From Pharus latifolius (taxonomy: Eukaryota; Streptophyta; Magnoliopsida; Poales; Poaceae), in the NCBI GenBank assembly GCA_019359835.1, contig CM033327.1:58979446-59043445 (forward strand): a stretch of 64,000 bases of DNA, read 5' to 3'. The position numbers and the translations under genes were made by a program. The stretch's first letter is position 1, and every line of letters begins with the position of its first letter. The notes under the pieces were generated by a model. It ran no database searches, was not told the DNA's origin, and saw only the letters and a program-made list of their open reading frames with translations. This document shows positions 60,960-64,000 of this stretch, piece after piece.

Positions 60960-60968
60960 TTATATATA
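60960..60968 (-). promoter_or_regulatory. TATA box of the GDSL gene
   Basis: On the minus strand TCTATATATA lies about 70 bp upstream of the ATG at 60890, directly after a TATC/GATA microsatellite (60966-60984). Confidence 0.6.
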
Positions 60969-60985
60969 GATAGATAGATAGATAT

Positions 60986-62330
60986 GTGCATCCATCTCTC
61001 TCTCTCTCCAGTCTCATTTGGGGTTGCACCTTGCCTCATTATGAGCCACTAGTCACCACATAACCAATAAAATCCCTTGTTTTATTAATGTTCTACATAC
61101 CAGGCATGCATCATCTATCAAATTCTGCTGGTTTTATTGCTGGTCTCTCTTGCTCAACCAAACGTAGAGTCCTAGTTATCCACGTCCTCTAGGACTAACT
61201 TCCACCAACCCTAGCACCGCCCAGCCCTCCTGTATACCACAGTATGCCAGTATCCATCACCTCTGCTTTAAAAAAAAACCTTTTATCAACACCATCTTAA
61301 TTTAAACACCATTTTCTCTATTTTTAAATCATCATGTTTTACATCATCTAATAATTAAAGACCTGTCAAAATTACCCTTACATGTACTTGGGCTAGGCCA
61401 AAGAAGCACACAAATGGAAAATGTCTACGGCAACTCTGCATTCTGTGGCACAGTAATTTCTTTGAACACAATGTCGGCCACTGGTTGTATTTAAACAATA
61501 GTATTAGCATGGTACGGTCGAAGAATATTTGCTTTATGGAATGCATGCTGACTATATACATTTGGTAATCACAGTCATAAAGTTAAGCTCCTCAATCCTG
61601 AATGGATGCATGCATGCTCCAGCAGAATCAACAGCAACGCCTAAATAGATGCGCCTGCAAAATAAAGGGCATATAGATCGATCTTTGTAGGAAAACACAT
61701 GGAGCTTTGACAGCAAATTCATCACTATCTATTTGTCCTGCCATGCCAAATTTTTTAGCAGGCAGGAATAATGCAACAAACTGTACGTATTGATAAGGAT
61801 TCGACTAAGTAATCACATTTCTTATCAGGTTATGATTAAGTGCTAGGACTCCCTGCTGCACCATATGAAAGTGAATGAACAATCAGGACATGAGTCACTG
61901 ATATGAGTGTGATTTGACATACTTTTAAAAACCTGCTATTTCAATCCTTTGCCATCTAAAAAAAATGGTAACCAAAAAGTTAATCGCCAATTTGAAAGAA
62001 GAGGTAATAAAGTCACTGTATCACATATGAGCCATTGGATTATAGGAAACCAACAGTTCAAGTTGAAGTGGTTTCATTGTAAAATAAGGTAATCAAACAA
62101 TTACTGCCAATTTGAAATAATGTTTGCAGACACGTGTAAATACACAAGTATCGCAGTCATTAGAAGAAGGATGCAATAAGAATACACATGCATCATGCAT
62201 GGGAAAGTTTCCCAAATTTTCAATGCATCTGAGAACTAATGTTTGAAAGAATGTTTGGAGTATGTGAATAGGAAATCTCTACATTTCAAATTTGCTGCAC
62301 CATGAGAGAGAGAGAAGACGATCCTTTTGA
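60986..62330. other. Intergenic DNA, no gene seen
   Basis: GDSL promoter region on the left and nucleoside hydrolase 3' UTR on the right. AT-rich, no frame above about 70 codons. Confidence 0.45.
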
Positions 62331-63979
62331 TCATGGTTTAGTCAGCAGCTCCTTCATAAATGCAAGAACCTTGGGTGCATCCACCGTCCACTCAACTGAA
62401 ACCGGTGAATAACCAGTCCATGGGTTTTCTGAATGCCACCTGCGCCAATGTGTCGGGGAGCAATCAGTAACAAGTTCGAAGAATCAAAGGAATGTAAAGT
62501 GTAAATTGCACAATACCAACCTACCTGTGTTTGATGGTATTGTAAGCAGCATTATGGTTTAAATTTTGCATAAGCTTGCTTATCATTTAAAAACAAACTA
62601 GCATGGAATCTAACTACATGTCTTTTACACTGGGGTATCACTTAATGTACATGGAGACTGTCATAGAAACACGAACAAGCAAGTATGTCTAGTGCAATTT
62701 ACTGAAAGTAAACCATTGCTTACTTTTTCAATCCAAGGTCCATGGGAGTATGTCCATTGCAAAATGCCTGGGGTCTCAACCCTCACAACGCCATTCTTGA
62801 ACGTGAAGTACTCAGGATGAACTAGGGCGGTGAAGCTCACAGGGTCATGGAAGAAAACCCTGAACAACTTGTATAATTGCAAGTCAAAAAACTGTTTCTT
62901 GCTCAAACACGAGGACATATGACAGAAAGATATGGTCTCCGCCTACCATGGACGCCATAACACTTGACATGCCCGTCTCTGTACAACTTGCACATGTGCC
63001 ATAGGAACTGTGGATACTTCCCTTTCGAGTTTCTTAAATACAAGAGATCATCACCTGCAATACAAGTTCACACGGTGAATTGATTAGCCCGACAACTCAA
63101 TACTGAACACGAAACAAAAGAATGAGAGCTTTTCTGGGGGGAGAACCTGTAAAACAGACTTGAGTTGTTATGTTAAGACCAACTGCACAGACATCTGCAC
63201 CTGATGTAAAAACTATATCAGCAGCTTCTGGATCTCTAGATCTACAGACATCAGATATATACATTCATCAGGTCACGTTATGCTTTCGGATTTCTCGTAG
63301 CAGATTAGCATGCTTGGTATTGCAGTATGTGTTAACATGGGGTGTGTCTTAAAATAGAAAAATACAAACTCACGATCCGAACCGTTCGATTAACATGAAT
63401 ACGAATCACGTTTATCAAATTTGTTTTATAAGATATTAGCATTGTCAACTTCTCTTGAGATAGTTAGAAATGTCGACCCTGTAGCTCAAGCAAATGTAAT
63501 GTCATTGTAACATTTACAGCAACTCATATCAAACAATGTTAGCGCTTCATGATCAAACAGCTAGCAATCCCTTCATACAATGATCGCATGGCACAGATAT
63601 AAATTCTCGTTCTGTTATTTTGAGAGTTCTCATTTGATACAACCCGTGCTAACAGAAGCTAAATGATAAACAATTGACTTTTTAGTGCCTAGTAATTTTT
63701 GCTGTATGTGTGAGCATATGAAAATCTTATTAATCTTCGAACTATGTACAGATTGGATAAGATCCACATATGAAATCAGAAGAGTTAAATTTTAGTCATG
63801 GCAATCGAATAATGCAGGACGGGAGTGTAAGATAGTTGTTACATGAGTTCCCGCAAATGTTACGGTGGCATTACATTTGCTTCAGCTGCAGGGTTGACAT
63901 TTCCAGCTGCAAGGAAAGCACCACCCAGCACAAGAAATCTCTTAACCTTGCTTGCAAAGGAGGAGTCCCTCTTGATGGC
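62331..63979 (-). pseudogene. Inosine/uridine-preferring nucleoside hydrolase, 3' part, frame-disrupted
   Basis: Minus-strand exons, in order: 63979-63875 (KRFLVLGGAFLAAGNVNPAA), 63241-63147 (DPEAADIVFTSGADV ... LNITTQVCFT), 63054-62947 (NSKGKYPQFLWHMCKLYRDG), about 62859-62714 (FFHDPVSFTALVHPEYFTF, GVVRVETPG), 62439-62331 (WHSENPWTGYSPVSVEWTVD, ending KPM-free at TGA). Earlier exons lie beyond the window. The family splits ribonucleosides into ribose and base. Three breaks appear: exon 63241-63147 is 2 nt short at its start, the 62947/62859 junction is 1 nt short, and a TTTT run near 62748 has one T too many. All splice sites otherwise look good. It is either a recent pseudogene or a gene with assembly indels. 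Confidence 0.75.
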
Positions 63980-64000
63980 CTAAGCAAGAAGGCAGGGTAA

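Overview
The window is nuclear DNA of a flowering plant, almost certainly a grass (Poaceae). It has intron-bearing genes with GT-AG junctions, GC-rich first exons beside AT-rich introns, and grass-type transposons (Stowaway and Harbinger MITEs, MULEs, hAT, and gypsy-like LTR elements primed by initiator tRNA-Met). The gene order MDHAR, aldo/keto reductase, His-phosphotransfer protein, fatty acyl-CoA reductase, HIRA, GDSL esterase resembles, as I remember it, a segment near the end of rice chromosome 9. That is recollection and was not searched.

Layout. 1-6193 is nested transposons: a minus-strand LTR retrotransposon (one LTR at 1065-4930, internal part leaving the window on the left) sits inside a Harbinger element that begins at 6193. 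7490-8428 is an intronless DUF868 gene (minus). 12500-17348 is a decayed hAT transposon with a broken transposase and what looks like a captured host gene fragment. 17954-19838 is a miniature LTR retrotransposon with about 410 bp between its LTRs. 21341-25571 is monodehydroascorbate reductase (10 exons, 435 aa, C-terminal SKI). 25899-26043 is an orphan copy of the first exon of the next gene, and 26616-29046 is a plastid-type aldo/keto reductase (9 exons, 383 aa). 29699-35142 is a 5.4-kb MULE carrying decayed plant-mobile-domain and GRF-zinc-finger reading frames and split by a 1.8-kb solo LTR.

The second half is more gene-rich. 35270-37782 is a histidine phosphotransfer protein (6 exons, 148 aa) whose TATA box lies about 70 bp from the MULE end. 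43313-47702 is a fatty acyl-CoA reductase (10 exons, 496 aa) with a Harbinger MITE in intron 2. 51203-56707 is the histone chaperone HIRA (10 exons, 976 aa). 57262-60890 (minus) is a GDSL esterase/lipase (5 exons, 359 aa) with a 500-bp MULE-type MITE in intron 2. 62331-63979 (minus, running off the right edge) is a nucleoside hydrolase with three frame disruptions.

The genes are unrelated housekeeping or metabolic loci (ascorbate recycling, cytokinin phosphorelay, wax or sporopollenin lipids, H3.3 deposition, extracellular esterase, nucleoside salvage) and do not form a pathway cluster. The most notable structure is in the mobile DNA: a MULE and a small MITE of one family 24 kb apart, one cut-off AKR exon, one hAT with captured coding sequence, and several clean target-site duplications. 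All exon models were built by hand from reading frame and splice-site continuity. Each intact model closes in frame to a family-typical length.
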